A stretch of 64,000 nucleotides of DNA, taken from Cladopsammia gracilis. Taxonomy: Eukaryota; Cnidaria; Anthozoa; Scleractinia; Dendrophylliidae. Made by a program: the position numbers and the translations under genes. Each line of letters starts with the position of its first letter. Within the stretch, counting starts at the first letter, position 1. Below are positions 57,301 through 63,075 of the stretch, in pieces. The notes under the pieces were generated by a model, which did not search any database, was not told the DNA's origin, and saw only the letters and a list, made by a program, of their open reading frames with translations. The stretch is from the NCBI GenBank assembly GCA_022457155.1, contig JAJGOT010000049.1:1118001-1182000 (forward strand), in the 5' to 3' direction.

Positions 57301-57506
57301 CCAAGAAACTGATGGATGTTTCCAACGAGGTCATGGTTATGTTTCATGAGAAGAACAAGGAAACCAAACCTGCCGATGAAGACAAGGAGACATTGAGTTG
57401 TATCAAAGGTATCAAAGTAATAAAGTCAGAAAAGGGAAGTAATAAAGTAATAAAATCAGAAAAGTCGAGGACGTATTTTCCAATGAAAAACTTAATTAGA
57501 CAGTAA
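12590..57506 (+). CDS. PDE9A: high-affinity cGMP-specific phosphodiesterase 9A
   Basis: Coding exons placed: 12590-12667, 15209-15279, 15663-15740, 24311-24365, 26382-26452, 27862-27940, 29729-29822, 31092-31166, 32117-32203, 33207-33278, 41549-41664, 43419-43518, 52764-52820, 53627-53740, 54409-54513, 55466-55594 and 57120-57506, about 589 aa plus one unfound short exon (human 593). The enzyme hydrolyses cGMP to GMP. Catalytic hallmarks are all present: HNFRHCFCV (first His and metal ligand), [11 protein letters not shown] (metal site), [17 protein letters not shown] (metal Asp), EEYFMQ, and [16 protein letters not shown] with the invariant nucleotide-binding Gln and clamp Phe. There is no GAF domain, as expected for PDE9. 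The N-terminus MGNGVS fits an N-myristoylation consensus. Phases close everywhere except between exons 3 and 4. Exon 3 can join 26382 directly in frame, so a shorter isoform is possible. Confidence 0.93.
13170..13200. repeat. (TTTGA)n short tandem repeat
   Basis: tttgatttgatttgattt, five-base unit, about five copies. Confidence 0.8.
13752..14340. mobile_element. MITE of the GCGTCATTTA-ACAAC family, interrupted copy
   Basis: aggcgtcatttaatacaact and inverted ggttgcagtaaaataacgtc ends. Same family as the uninterrupted copy at 39712-39870. Split by the 13848-14270 insertion. Confidence 0.65.
13848..14270. mobile_element. foldback element with 5-bp GATTA duplication
   Basis: Arms gcgagcggtggattctcctt and complement, about 68 bp each, GATTA at 13843-13847 and 14271-14275. 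The 39712 copy gives the empty site (gggactacaaaatg). Confidence 0.7.
14362..15094. mobile_element. MITE with subterminal AAACGCCGG repeats
   Basis: Ends taccgtattttctcgattaa and inverted tactgtattttctcgattga. Each end carries four to five copies of (a/t)aaacgccggg near 14375-14475 and 14994-15075. Such subterminal repeats usually bind transposase. Confidence 0.75.
15209..15279 (+). CDS. PDE9A: PDE9A coding exon 2
   Basis: 71 nt after ATGTAG, donor GTAAGC at 15280. Encodes [20 protein letters not shown], like human [20 protein letters not shown]. A nearer GTGAGT at 15272 would run into a stop in exon 3, so the 15280 donor was chosen. Confidence 0.85.
15663..15740 (+). CDS. PDE9A: PDE9A coding exon 3
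   Basis: 78 nt after ATTTCAG, donor GTATTT, two bases left over. Encodes [19 protein letters not shown] then LPSNTA, parallel to the human N-terminal stretch ending in MPANSER. Confidence 0.83.
16239..16396. mobile_element. 158-bp foldback MITE
   Basis: tctattttcgaattgcccat and exact complement, arms about 55 bp. Confidence 0.8.
16675..17799 (-). mobile_element. 1.1-kb repeat, copy A
   Basis: Inverted relative to 60591-61950. Shared landmarks are acgaacgggctattttcaat, gcgaccgtctgcacagtac and the tatagcggag end. The end near 16675 borders tatatatagatag, and in copy B the same end runs into (TATC)n. No convincing coding frame. Confidence 0.7.
18365..18760. repeat. ccataaatgtaata units, left cluster
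   Basis: Six copies, four before and two after the nested foldback element 18438-18713. Confidence 0.7.
18438..18713. mobile_element. foldback MITE with several CCAAT boxes
   Basis: Ends GAGCAGTTTTCAATTGAGTG and inverted GAGCGCTTTTCAATTGAGTG, flanked by TA on both sides. It contains at least five CCAAT/ATTGG pentamers (gaccaatca, aaccaatca, gattggttt, gattggttg, gccaatcac). It separates the ccataaatgtaata units, so it inserted into them. Confidence 0.7.
20174..20702 (+). mobile_element. truncated copy of the 24543 TTAA element
   Basis: It starts with the same TTAACCCTATTCAGACTGGG and G run, and follows the 24543 copy for about 500 bp (aactcttacaccgaaatagc, gaaagacatcaaaa, ttgtttggataatagacatt) until tttaaacaaaac. 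The right end is missing and another repeat follows at once. Confidence 0.7.
20730..21480. repeat. repeat family copy shared with 46520-47110
   Basis: Shared blocks: gtaacgcaatattgc, ttaaacgt.aggatttttg, catcactttcataatgt, aagcttattgttg, aagtttacagctgatggaag. It includes a tRNA-like segment (about 21175-21250, minus). Interrupted by the 250-bp foldback. Confidence 0.6.
20804..21053. mobile_element. 250-bp near-perfect foldback element, TA target
   Basis: The arms beginning GAGTGATTTCACAAATCTCG are almost fully complementary over about 120 bp, flanked by TA. A related repeat at 46531 runs across this point without it, giving an empty-site comparison. The repeated AATGAGAATCGTTATATGCT block inside suggests internal duplication. 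Confidence 0.75.
22665..22805. mobile_element. 141-bp foldback MITE
   Basis: atatcaaacacgaggaacag and its near complement, arms about 45 bp, central ggcgcagccgagttttttta. Confidence 0.75.
23896..24063. repeat. cluster of attacatttatggt units
   Basis: About eight irregularly spaced copies of the 13-14 nt unit, reverse complement of the ccataaatgtaat units at 18365-18760. Spacers are short and variable, not CRISPR-like. Confidence 0.75.
24311..24365 (+). CDS. PDE9A: PDE9A N-terminal coding exon (numbered 4)
   Basis: 55 nt between a TTCTAG acceptor and GTGACT. In phase 1 it reads [17 protein letters not shown], aligning with human REELIQSVLAQVAEQF. It ends in phase 2, fitting the next exon. 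Its start phase does not match exon 3, which implies an unlocated short exon (length 3n+2) between 15741 and 24310, or skipping of this one. Confidence 0.68.
25238..25441 (+). pseudogene. C-terminal remnant of a Penelope-like (GIY-YIG) polyprotein
   Basis: 67 codons and [23 protein letters not shown], then [18 protein letters not shown] and [16 protein letters not shown]. The pattern of C/H residues followed by FQLKIKEA...P.LN.Q is, from memory of the family, the end of the endonuclease domain of Penelope-like elements. The reverse transcriptase part is absent. Confidence 0.55.
25545..25573 (+). ncRNA. hammerhead-like core motif in Penelope-like arm
   Basis: CTGAAGAT, then GACAG/CTGTC able to pair around aagttg, then GAAAC. 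The mirror copy is at 25161-25189 on the minus strand. Penelope-like elements are known to carry hammerhead ribozymes in their repeats. The single base between CTGAAGA and the stem is not canonical, so activity is uncertain. Confidence 0.35.
26382..26452 (+). CDS. PDE9A: PDE9A coding exon 5
   Basis: 71 nt after CCGCAG, donor GTAAGA. Encodes [20 protein letters not shown] then KVE, matching human FKINELKAEVANHLAVLEKRVE in the helical N-terminal region. Confidence 0.85.
27862..27940 (+). CDS. PDE9A: PDE9A coding exon 6
   Basis: 79 nt after ACAAG, donor GTAATT. Encodes [20 protein letters not shown] then EQMRQD, matching human [23 protein letters not shown]. Predicted helical and charged. Confidence 0.85.
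28079..28355. mobile_element. MITE with GCGGAATC hexamer-type repeats, TTA duplication
   Basis: Ends agcctgattcccactagcgg and inverted gggctggttctcactagcga, TTA at 28076-28078 and 28356-28358. The body is made of repeated (g/a)gcggaatcg and its complement. TTA target and end type fit PIF/Harbinger MITEs. Confidence 0.75.
28464..28718. mobile_element. MITE with ctttattacatccattttga ends
   Basis: Exact 20-bp inverted ends. It contains a direct duplication of cagtgcgatttattc...cacta (about 28522-28622). Confidence 0.75.
28719..28859. mobile_element. adjacent foldback ggtaattgaact
   Basis: The arms gcaattttggtctgaaatca and complement meet around gcgctgcgcgc. Abuts the previous element, and the two may be one family unit. 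Confidence 0.7.
29729..29822 (+). CDS. PDE9A: PDE9A coding exon 7
   Basis: 94 nt after ACCAAG, donor GTAGGT. Reads [25 protein letters not shown]. The end aligns with human RRDVPTYPK, the linker into the catalytic domain. It restores phase 0 between exons 6 and 8, which supports it although the first half is divergent. Confidence 0.78.
30139..30250. mobile_element. foldback MITE, cttattgactaag ends
   Basis: cttattgactaag, ggccggatg and complements at 30222-30248, with aatatttggctctcggtcat between. Confidence 0.6.
30305..30670. repeat. degenerate (TTGACA)-type repeat
   Basis: Repeated ttgacatt/catcacactga units over about 360 bp. The long frame in it (alternating I, D, H) is a repeat artefact. 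Confidence 0.8.
30599..31020. repeat. tandem duplication of a foldback-bearing unit
   Basis: Unit 30599-30840 (242 bp) is repeated at 30841-31020 with deletions. Each holds ttgttattaatgt.ccaacc and the inverted ggttggc.cattt.aataacaa. Confidence 0.75.
31092..31166 (+). CDS. PDE9A: PDE9A coding exon 8
   Basis: 25 codons after TTTGCAG, donor GTATCG. Encodes [20 protein letters not shown] then WEPNE, nearly the human start of the catalytic domain ([20 protein letters not shown], WEPNE). Confidence 0.93.
31875..32052. mobile_element. 178-bp foldback MITE
   Basis: aataggcaatttccgagttg and complement, arms about 60 bp, through cctctctatcaaagcgaggc. Confidence 0.8.
32117..32203 (+). CDS. PDE9A: PDE9A coding exon 9
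   Basis: 29 codons after TTTTCAG, donor GTGAGC. Encodes [20 protein letters not shown] then NAVVLRRFL. Confidence 0.92.
32345..32376 (-). ncRNA. hammerhead-like CTGAAGA...GAAAC motif
   Basis: On the minus strand CTGAAGATGACC, a GAC/GTC-closed hairpin, then GAAACGTCAG. Same layout as at 25545. It lies in a repeat remnant (about 32290-32408) truncated by the inverted-repeat element at 32409. Confidence 0.35.
32409..32704. mobile_element. MITE with TATACACCAAATTGAAGAAA ends, copy 1
   Basis: Inverted ends of about 55 bp including gcataaaccatgaac. Same family as 40336-40645, opposite internal orientation. In PDE9A intron 9. Confidence 0.75.
33207..33278 (+). CDS. PDE9A: PDE9A coding exon 10, first catalytic His motif
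   Basis: 24 codons after TTATAG, donor GTAAGA. Encodes [19 protein letters not shown]. The HNFRH motif provides the catalytic His and the first metal-binding His. Confidence 0.95.
34268..35020 (-). pseudogene. longest intact block of the decayed ORF, GCD-GIGKG and Cys-rich tail
   Basis: 250 codons open to a stop. It contains [18 protein letters not shown] about residues 40-57 and nine cysteines in a CxC...CxxxCxC spacing at about residues 205-240. It is the C-terminal third of the decayed ORF. Alone it has no catalytic acidic cluster, so I do not expect a functional enzyme. Confidence 0.55.
36442..37153. mobile_element. TTAA-flanked piggyBac-like non-autonomous element
   Basis: TTAA at 36442-36445 and 37150-37153 bracket about 704 bp whose ends are inverted repeats: cggtgggcacagaaggct and its complement, extending about 58 bp with tcttttttag/gtcgtaacaaaat-type blocks. 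Internally it is a diverged direct duplication, with the segment starting tttggcgggaaaatgacgt near 36587 recurring near 36925. It interrupts the minus-strand ORF between AAVKEILP and [10 protein letters not shown]. No transposase is present. Confidence 0.7.
38890..38920 (-). other. possible first exon of the decayed minus-strand ORF
   Basis: On the minus strand ATGGCGGCCTCCATG opens [10 protein letters not shown] and runs into a perfect GTAAGTATA donor. An acceptor-like TATCAAG lies at 38825. The join misses the main frame by one base, so this is only a suggestion that the family has a short 5' exon. Confidence 0.25.
39428..39496 (+). mobile_element. tRNA-derived SINE head
   Basis: A box TGGCCTAGTGG and B box GGGTTCGATTC on the plus strand, followed by a TTTTC run at about 39510. 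The stems are imperfect. Confidence 0.6.
39712..39870. mobile_element. uninterrupted copy of the 13752 MITE family
   Basis: gatggcgtcatttactacaa and inverted gatggcgataggcgtcgttt ends, body with gcttcactgggactacaaaa. Confidence 0.65.
39962..40288. repeat. head-to-head SINE inverted repeat
   Basis: ctgagtgaaatttgtggtcc at the left and its near complement at the right. About 100 bp of each arm match, including caacttaagcagttgaaaaa. Two SINE copies in opposite orientation, one truncated. Confidence 0.65.
40031..40100 (-). mobile_element. tRNA-derived SINE head inside an inverted repeat
   Basis: On the minus strand TAGCTCAGCGG (A box) and GGTTCGAATCCC (B box). It is part of the 39962-40288 inverted repeat, whose right arm holds only the B box (about 40208). 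Confidence 0.6.
40336..40645. mobile_element. MITE with TATACACCAAATTGAAGAAA ends, copy 2
   Basis: Same ends as copy 1 and shared internal gattatcaagaaat / ttcccagcaaacc segments in reverse order. Confidence 0.75.
40662..40833. mobile_element. foldback MITE, tggcctttgagt ends
   Basis: tggcctttgagtaaaagtga and inverted tggcctttgagtggaagtga, with an inner palindrome acatatgtaaatcatg/catgatttacatatg. Confidence 0.7.
40849..41019. mobile_element. 171-bp foldback MITE
   Basis: atacctgattcaataaaggt and inverted ataccta-attcaataaagg; inner cattggtaattgggcattgg pairs with ccaatgcccaatt. Confidence 0.7.
41061..41517. mobile_element. inverted-repeat element ending next to PDE9A exon 11
   Basis: acagtcgaagctctcgtaag at the left. 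At the right the inverted acagtcgaagctctcttaac is followed by a second tctcgtaagcggaca unit. The right end is 32 bp from the exon 11 start, so the polypyrimidine tract lies just outside it. Confidence 0.75.
41549..41664 (+). CDS. PDE9A: PDE9A coding exon 11, HDxxHP metal motif
   Basis: 116 nt after TTCTTAG, donor GTGAGT. Contains [18 protein letters not shown] with the HD metal ligands. An inverted-repeat element ends about 32 bp upstream of the exon, so it borders the splice acceptor region. Confidence 0.95.
42341..42799. mobile_element. TTAA-ended element with 31-bp perfect inverted repeats
   Basis: ttaagtaacaatccgtgtaa...gtaggcaa and its exact complement at 42769-42799. TTAA at both outer ends suits a TTAA-target family. 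No coding capacity. Confidence 0.8.
42836..43108. mobile_element. foldback MITE, aaggtggctc ends
   Basis: aaggtggctccgttg and inverted aaggtggctctgtgg; arms include tctatgacaaactttgg and ataacttttt. A related end sits at 29100. Confidence 0.7.
43419..43518 (+). CDS. PDE9A: PDE9A coding exon 12
   Basis: 100 nt after GTCCACAG, donor GTACGT. Encodes [20 protein letters not shown] then [13 protein letters not shown]. Confidence 0.94.
44935..45057. repeat. palindrome ggtccgta...tacggacc
   Basis: ggtccgtaccgtaagttacg and complement, inner ctcgatttatggcc/ggcccataaatcgag. A related half-copy occurs at 43735-43800. Confidence 0.75.
45624..45662. repeat. cgatcgag microsatellite
   Basis: cgatcgagcgagcgatcgag and variants, about five units. 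Confidence 0.85.
45714..46290. mobile_element. 577-bp element with repeated GGAAATTTTTGCGGA motifs
   Basis: Ends taccgtgt and acacggta. Four or more ggaggaaatttttgcggat-type motifs near the left end and inverted forms (atccgcaaaaatt) near the right. A T run lies at 46210-46231. A diverged copy is at 47812-48287. Confidence 0.7.
46442..46474. repeat. short hairpin atctcgttaatgcgc
   Basis: 14-15 bp arms with a four-base loop, one mismatch. Confidence 0.7.
46520..47110. repeat. second copy of the 20730 repeat family
   Basis: Same block order as the 20730 copy without the 250-bp insertion. It carries the better-preserved tRNA-like region at 46723-46790. Confidence 0.6.
46723..46790 (-). mobile_element. 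tRNA-derived SINE head
   Basis: On the minus strand TGGTCGAGTGG (A box) and GGTTCGAATC (B box) have tRNA spacing, followed by T-rich runs that could end Pol III transcription. The acceptor and T stems do not pair well, so it is not a functional tRNA gene. Confidence 0.6.
47812..48287. mobile_element. right-truncated copy of the 45714 element
   Basis: Same order of blocks: taccgtgca, gcgggaggaaatttttgcg, ggtcaagtataaataaaat, gagttgaatcgggaatacag, cggtggaaaattt, then unrelated sequence. Confidence 0.7.
48835..48863 (-). ncRNA. hammerhead-like motif, third copy
   Basis: On the minus strand CTGAAGAA, then GAACGGC/GCCGTTC stem, then GAAATTAATCGG. The longer stem differs in sequence from the other copies but keeps the layout. 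It lies inside the 48538-49372 repeat block. Confidence 0.3.
49061..49165. repeat. (acaaaat)n minisatellite
   Basis: 7-bp unit, about 13 near-perfect copies. Confidence 0.9.
49373..50508. other. unannotated part of PDE9A intron 12
   Basis: AT-rich unique-looking sequence. No reading frame, foldback or microsatellite that I can support. Confidence 0.5.
50509..51450. other. locally GC-richer intronic segment, unknown
   Basis: 50560-51450 is visibly richer in CG dinucleotides than its surroundings, and has a TATA-like ctataaaagg at 51399. Overlapping frames on both strands match nothing I recognise. It could be an unrecognised non-coding gene, a regulatory island or an old repeat. Confidence 0.3.
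51966..52388 (-). CDS. hypothetical antisense ORF with poly-Asn run
   Basis: 140 codons on the minus strand: [20 protein letters not shown], then a poly-Asn run from the (TTG)n tract, then [20 protein letters not shown] and [20 protein letters not shown]. Composition is protein-like on both sides of the repeat. No family recognised. It may be a retro-inserted or repeat-borne fragment. Confidence 0.3.
   Translation of the reverse strand: MALNAPSMDQRALKAISLMRENVRLIKNNNNNNNNKNWKSWVPLIGKCSKDVIGNMCKAAKWFIEVERLKIPVGLIVELDIAVIEDLRALLGATKSIKVMSNKIITSMNVNNFHVNLPYLFKIVFILQLRGNFNLIIFSE
52281..52308. repeat. (TTG)n microsatellite
   Basis: About nine units. Confidence 0.95.
52764..52820 (+). CDS. PDE9A: PDE9A coding exon 13
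   Basis: 19 codons, [19 protein letters not shown], after an AATCAG acceptor and before GTGAGA. Human equivalent [19 protein letters not shown]. It follows a 9.2-kb repeat-filled intron. Confidence 0.92.
53039..53161. mobile_element. 123-bp foldback MITE
   Basis: ccgcgcgccaccattttgaa and near complement; arms include atgacgtcat and ggttgccc. Confidence 0.75.
53384..53402. repeat. (GTCT)n microsatellite
   Basis: Five tandem units. Confidence 0.9.
53627..53740 (+). CDS. PDE9A: PDE9A coding exon 14
   Basis: 38 codons after TTTGTAG, donor GTGAGT. Contains [20 protein letters not shown], the conserved PDE9 helix with TDMARH. Confidence 0.94.
53818..53998. mobile_element. inverted-repeat element, ggtcacctcgatataaagga
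   Basis: Left cggtcacctcgatataaagg and right tccattatatcgggagttga are partly complementary and resemble the 41061 family layout (gtcc, gagtt, actgt). Diverged. Confidence 0.4.
54285..54375. repeat. (AAT)n microsatellite
   Basis: About 28 units with two interruptions, 33 bp before PDE9A exon 15. Confidence 0.95.
54409..54513 (+). CDS. PDE9A: PDE9A coding exon 15, metal Asp motif
   Basis: 35 codons after CCTTTAAG, donor GTATGA. Encodes [20 protein letters not shown] and [14 protein letters not shown]. The Asp of CCDISNE is the fourth metal ligand, and the Tyr of EEYFMQ is typical of PDE9. An (AAT)n microsatellite stops about 33 bp before the exon. Confidence 0.94.
54680..54714. repeat. poly-G then (GA)n
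   Basis: About 20 G then seven GA units. Confidence 0.9.
54811..55169. mobile_element. element built of cGAGACT motifs
   Basis: tatagaatggta at the left and inverted catagaatggtc at the right. The interior has many copies of (c/t)gagact(c/t) on one strand in two clusters (54835-54915 and 55020-55125), separated by unrelated sequence. Confidence 0.65.
55466..55594 (+). CDS. PDE9A: PDE9A coding exon 16, nucleotide-binding Gln
   Basis: 43 codons after TTTTCAG, donor GTACGG. Encodes [20 protein letters not shown] and [20 protein letters not shown]. It holds the invariant Gln and the Phe that clamps the purine. Confidence 0.95.
56681..56996. mobile_element. 316-bp inverted-repeat element with tRNA-like insert
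   Basis: atcattccgtccagaaggac to gacttatataacg and near-exact complement at 56947-56996. The interior 56808-56885 has ggttcaatcct (B box) and hairpin-forming taggctatgtaagccta. Flanked by similar direct segments tttggcag...ttgt.cagggtc (56651, 56996). Confidence 0.65.
57120..57506 (+). CDS. PDE9A: PDE9A terminal coding exon
   Basis: 129 codons including TAA after [28 protein letters not shown] matches the end of the catalytic domain. The rest is a charged, low-complexity tail with the short internal repeat [17 protein letters not shown]. That repeat creates two in-frame GTAATA donor-like sites (57417, 57447) that could splice to 58558. Confidence 0.88.
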   Translation: MFPQVGQVMIKPLREAYENYERMRIEEEAAVKAEAAVSSTTETESGSKMSQASSEQGQWSSKKLMDVSNEVMVMFHEKNKETKPADEDKETLSCIKGIKVIKSEKGSNKVIKSEKSRTYFPMKNLIRQ

Positions 57507-58557
57507 GAGACAGTTGTGCTGTGTGTGCCCAGTCTTGCAGTCTTTATAATTTTTTTATTTTATTTTCCAATGGATGGTACATTGGATGGTTCTCTGCAAA
57601 TTCTGCATCCCTTCCGGCAAAGTCTATCAAAGATGCCATGGTTAATTTCTAAGAGTTCAAACTCTCGCTCTTGTTTGGCCTCAATTCTCTGGCACAGTTT
57701 CATTTAATTTCGTGCGCTCTCAGAGAGTTTGGCTTCTCGTCAATTATCGTTTTCGCTTGGGCTTAACGTAACGGTCTCCATCGTCCCTAATCTCGCATGC
57801 ATGCACATTGGACCTTCAAAACGCCCACGTTTTTCTTAACCGACAAAACAAGACCCCCTTTTGAGATTCAGAGCATATTTTTAAGATCTGCTTCTGTCAA
57901 AATCAGTAACTGATTAAAATTTACTTAATGGAGGCAGGAGCGTTGAAATGACAGAGAAGGCAAATCATGCCATGCACCAAATCAGTAGTAGAGACTTTAG
58001 TTGAGTACCTGTGGACACTTTACATGCAGGCTTTTTGGATTAAGCTGTATTTTATAATTATAAAACAGTATTTATTCGATGCATCTGGGTTTTCGATAAA
58101 AGAAAACAAAAACAGGCACCGTGAGAAACAGCGTCGAATCATTAATCAAACAACATGCTGAGAACGGATCATAATATCAACCCGAGGGAAGCCCGGAGCC
58201 TGGACCTCGGTGTGACCAACTACGGTAAAAGGCATTTCTTGGATTTGTGGTTCTCCATTCTGGATAGTGACGCCGTAAACGAAAAAAAAATCGTTCCCTT
58301 GCGCTTATGTGCCTTTCATTCAACGAATCGCACTAACGAAGTATCTCTACATTGATGAAGGTGGACGGAAGCCACTGAAAAATTAGTAACAAAAACCAAG
58401 CAGATCGTTTTGAAAAACGTTTTTAAAAATGTCAACCACCCATCACAACGCTGGTTTTAATGTTTCAGCTAAAACAACTATGAGTGGAGAGTAATTCAAA
58501 GGGTAAATGTTTAGCGTATTGACCCTCAATATTAAAATGGTTTTCTTTTCTTTGCAG
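57507..58557. other. interval between the two PDE9A 3' ends
   Basis: About 1 kb, AT-rich, no foldback or ORF supported. 57551-57566 is a T-rich stretch just after the first stop. It would be intron if the 58558 exon is used. Confidence 0.5.
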
Positions 58558-58686
58558 AGTGAGGCTGATGCTTCAACCCGGCCAGTGATAAATAATTCCA
58601 GTGCAACACGAATGAAACGACTGCCCTGCCTGTTTCGGAAATGGTGTGCGTGGTCCATGTACATAATAAACTTTGTTGTAAAATAA
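58558..58686 (+). CDS. PDE9A: possible alternative PDE9A 3' exon
   Basis: After a strong TTCTTTGCAG acceptor, phase 0 gives 42 residues to TAA, ending in MKRLPCLFRKWCAWSMYIIN then FVVK. Phase 0 is what the two in-frame donor-like sites in the preceding exon would need. AATAAA at 58665-58670 lies just before the stop. The tail is basic and aromatic with two Cys, unlike the acidic tail of the other end. Not proven without transcripts. Confidence 0.45.
   Translation, partial: SEADASTRPVINNSSATRMKRLPCLFRKWCAWSMYIINFVVK
58665..58670 (+). promoter_or_regulatory. candidate poly(A) signal for alternative PDE9A end
   Basis: AATAAA within the last codons of the 58558 exon, 14 bp before its stop. Confidence 0.4.
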
Positions 58687-58746
58687 CTCGATGCGTATAA
58701 CTCTAATTTCCCAAAACCATCCCCCCCTCCCCCCCCCCCTCCCCCC

Positions 58747-60590
58747 GGAGAACTACTACAAAAATCAGTCGACCACTAGTCGATACAGCTTTTTCGCACT
58801 GTAGTTTTACTTTTTAAAGTTTTTTTATCGATGCTTCACAGACTGTTTTTTTTTTTTGGTTTTCGACAACTTTTTATGATCAACAACTACAGCAAATAAT
58901 TATCGATAACAATTGGTCTAGTCTGTCGAGGTCCTAAAAGAACGAAAAAGTAGTGCGTACTTTAATTGGTGACTAAATAGGTTTATTAAAAAGAAGTTCA
59001 ACCTGCACTATGGTTTTAATGTGGCGAACGTAATGTGTAAACTGGATACGCTCATTTGTAAACTGAAAATGCAATTAAAATGGTGTCTTAAAATGGTGCT
59101 GAATATGTTGTAGAGCCAAGTGAAATGGTCATCGTTGTGAGATGCATTTTGCGATAAGAAACGATTTTCGCCGCGTAGCTTTGGCCGTAATGCTGTCACG
59201 CGGCTCTCGTTATTCCTTTGCGTTTCACTGTTGGTTGTTAATCTATTTTTGACAGTGTGACAGCATTAAAATAAAAGCGGTGAGACGCGATGAACTGTAC
59301 TGGATTGTGGATTCTAAGGGCTTTTCTGATGTACAAAGCACTTTCCATGGTTTGATCATTTCAGCATTTACATTTAATCTTCAGTTTATTTGAGTAAAGC
59401 CATTAAGTTCATTCAGGCAGAACGCATGTGAATGAATTATCCTATCGTTAACTAAAAGGGTACATAACATACGTAAAGAAAGCAGCCGCGGTGAAGAATT
59501 GCTAGCCGTCTGTAAATATTAAGATTGAGCGTGACGTTTTCGTGAAAGGGCAAACATCAACTTGTTGATTGCCGTTGTTGAGAATAGAGAGATCAGCATG
59601 CCGAAGTCGTTTGCGTCGTGCAGTACGTGAAAAACGGTCTCGCGTGAGCGGCTGCCATATTCGCAGGATAAATTACGTGATACATATAGTATTTTATCGT
59701 TCTAATGTCGCGTTAATTGCGGCTCATCAAGAAACCTGCGAAGAGCGACAATTACCAACAACCCGCGAAATTTACGCTCGATCCGCGAATAGCCAACTTT
59801 TGATATACGGCTAAGGTCCACAATTTCGTAGCAGAGGCTATTTACAGTAAGATTTGTTAAAACATTACATCAACAAGTTGGCTATGTGGTGGGTTTTCAT
59901 GTTGAGTCAAACACCAAATGCTCCTAGAACGTCGAGCAATTTTTGTAAGACACAAGAAAAAACCTTGAAAACTTGGCAATCCGTGGCCAGAGACGTATTT
60001 AAATTAAGTAACGGTTGTAGGTTATTTTTAAACAAAACTGGACTATTACTTTTTCTTTACCTCGCTCTGATTGTCGACTCAAACTTATTTGTTATTCCAC
60101 TTCCGTAACTAATTGTCATAAGGCTTAGTGACTGCGCCTGTGGTCGTCTTCGTTTACGAATTAGATACGACGTTTGGCGATGTTAGCCTACGCTTAGCCT
60201 GTCATGGCGAGCTATTTTTTTTGTTAATCGAGCAATCACGGTTTCGAAACAAGATATGTTCTCCTGCCATTTCGGAAAAGACGCCATGGTAAGTTTTAAC
60301 TGCTACAAAAATAGAAATTAATGAAGGTAATTATGTGGGTTGTTGCCATGATAGGTGTATCGAATGATCTTTTCGAGCATTTGCGAGCATGCCAGCACCT
60401 GTTTTTTTCTTGCGAGCACGAGCTGTCATCAAATTTGTCTTGCGAGCAGAGAGCACATTAGAAAAAACAACAGGTGAGCAGCGAGTACTTCGTAAATATT
60501 TACGCCAGCAGCAGTGCTTTTCTTTAAAAGTTTCACTCGTTGTTATTAGAGTGCGCTTAGTAGTCTCACCATCAACCAATTACAGCTAAA
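58747..60590. other. downstream intergenic, no gene recognised
   Basis: Begins after a broken C run (58721-58746). Short frames at 59569 and 59854 match nothing. At 60375-60490 gcgagca(t/c/g) recurs several times. Confidence 0.45.
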
Positions 60591-62091
<1,501 letters not shown>

Positions 62092-62158
62092 GAATAAACA
62101 ATATATCGACTGTTTTACTTGCTCTATGAGTGCTCTATGCATAGATATGCAGAGCAAA

Positions 62159-62258
62159 ATACAAATATAAGGACGGAAAGTTGTAACTCAAGTTTCACGC
62201 ACTAAGCGATGATCGCTTAGTGCGTGAAACTTGAGTTACAACTTTCCGTCCTTATATT

Positions 62259-62263
<5 letters not shown>
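62159..62263. repeat. perfect palindrome, 52-bp arms, 1-nt spacer
   Basis: The arms acaaatataaggacggaaag...actaagcgat and the exact complement meet at a single G (62211). It lies between two (TA)n tracts. Could form a cruciform or be a foldback element. Confidence 0.9.
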
Positions 62264-62301
<38 letters not shown>

Positions 62302-62599
62302 TATGTTCGACGATCAAGTTCAATTTCCAATTAGCCCAGTACAGTTTTCACAAAACACCACTTCATAATCAAAAGCGGCCAGCATTCCTACTTTTGCTAG
62401 ATATCCAATCGATTATATTCTGAAAGTTAAGCCAAAGTATTTTCGAGAAAATATTTAAACTTATGAGAACCAGTAAGCACTGAAGAAATTCCTGAAATGC
62501 TTTAAGGTATTAAGGACGTAGTAAAGTAAGTAATATAGTCAAGTGAGGCCATAAGTTGCTGTATCCCAGCCCGAAAAAGTCTGAAAAAAAGTCAGGGCT

Positions 62600-62650
62600 T
62601 TTCAACGGGAATCGAACCCGTGTTAACTGTATCAACAAATGTTTACTATA
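62600..62650 (-). mobile_element. partial tRNA-like SINE
   Basis: The minus strand shows GGGTTCGATTCCC (B box) within a short hairpin. No A box found. Weak fragment. Confidence 0.35.
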
Positions 62651-62879
62651 TCAAAGGACGCTTGCAAATAGAATGCGCGACTATCGAAATGGTGTGGTAA
62701 TAAGTTGTGGGGCGCCAGGGATCAGTCTTTCGTCCCAGCTTGCTGTTTTCATATCTGTTAATGACATTTCTGAAAGCTCCTGCATGATGTTTGCAAATGA
62801 CACAAATCTACAACGATCTTGAAATATACTAAGCACGACTGCAGCGAAAACCAAATTAAAATAGTCTTTAAGTAGTGTT

Positions 62880-63075
62880 TTAAAACATGGCCCGGTTAGC
62901 CGCACTAGCCCGGTTTTGCCGAGGTCTCGGCACGCTTTTAAACGCAAAAAATCAACTTTGCGATTACATTACAACCGGGCCAGCCCGGTTAGCCGGGATC
63001 CCGGTATCGCGATGGTGGGATCTCGACTAACCGGGCTGACATTCTTCTATGTAATCGCGTTTACCGGGCCAGTTG
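62880..63075. repeat. cccggttagcc-type repeat
   Basis: Repeated cccggttagccg and inverted cggctaaccgggc, with gcgattacat at 62959 and its inverse atgtaatcgcg at 63049; a foldback of about 190 bp. Confidence 0.55.
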
